NCBI GenBank assembly: GCA_007125475.1
Contig: SLDB01000331.1
Coordinates: 1 to 31,356 of the forward strand
Reading direction: 5' to 3'
Length of the DNA stretch: 31,356 nt
From: Nitriliruptoraceae bacterium
GTDB taxonomy: Bacteria > Actinomycetota > Nitriliruptoria > Nitriliruptorales > Nitriliruptoraceae
Shown: piece by piece, positions 31,337 to 31,356 of the stretch
How the letters are laid out: each line of letters begins with the position of its first letter
How positions within the stretch are numbered: position 1 is the stretch's first letter
The notes under the pieces: generated by a model
Seen by the model: only the letters and a program-made list of their open reading frames with translations
The model's database searches: none
Told to the model about the DNA's origin: nothing
Made by a program: the position numbers and the translations under genes

Positions 31337-31356
31337 GCGGGGACGAGCCGACACCC

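Noticed and set aside
1..31356. Prophage, insertion sequence, secretion or defence system
   Set aside because: No transposase, integrase, repeat pair or defence-type domain was recognised. The genes are nearly all housekeeping, and base composition looks even.

Overview
The window is very GC-rich (roughly 70 % or more by eye), densely coded and full of GTG starts (about 19 of 32 long genes; three more use TTG). Genes often overlap by four bases (GTGA, ATGA, TTGA). The gene order matches an actinobacterial chromosome: cysteine desulfurase - mnmA - ligA - gatC - gatA - gatB - ilvB - ilvN - (...) - serA is the same backbone seen in mycobacteria and relatives. The presence of a complete dissociated (type II) fatty acid synthase operon with an InhA-like enoyl reductase, and of malyl-CoA lyase-type genes, suggests a deep-branching high-GC actinobacterium (Nitriliruptoria/Acidimicrobiia-like is a guess) rather than a mycobacterium. 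No RNA genes, insertion sequences, prophage or CRISPR arrays were seen, and there is no obvious base-composition break.

Layout. 1-6606 (minus strand): a fatty acid operon read fabD-fabH-fabG-[242-bp regulatory gap]-acpP-fabF-plsC-acpS-fabI, ending in a strong hairpin. 6660-8243: serA. 8419-10961 (minus): MaoC-like hydratase, dGTPase, GNAT acetyltransferase, truncated haemoglobin. 11252-13199 (plus): two HpcH/CitE-family CoA-ester lyase genes, divergent from the MaoC gene across a region with a tandem hairpin repeat. 13227-15992 (minus): an alanine/serine-glyoxylate-type aminotransferase followed by two PlsC-like acyltransferases. 16088-18620 (minus): ilvB-ilvN behind a promoter, a 23-residue leader peptide ending in four valine codons and two perfect hairpins, i.e. 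a transcription attenuator. 18700-24087 (minus): gatC-gatA-gatB and dxs. 24136-25578 (plus): a nicotinamidase gene and an NrtR-type Nudix regulator behind a 25-bp palindrome overlapping the promoter. 25643-30014 (minus): cysteine desulfurase, mnmA, ligA. 30162-31298 (plus): CsbD-like, unknown, YbaK-like.

How the parts fit. The fab operon makes the acyl chains and activates the carrier protein (AcpS); PlsC proteins pass acyl chains to phospholipid. Malyl-CoA lyase and its partners make or use glyoxylate, which the nearby aminotransferase can turn into glycine; serA supplies the serine branch. IscS-type desulfurase and MnmA work together in tRNA 2-thiolation; GatCAB corrects misacylated tRNA. 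The most interesting regulatory elements are the ilvBN leader peptide/attenuator and the pncA-nrtR operator.
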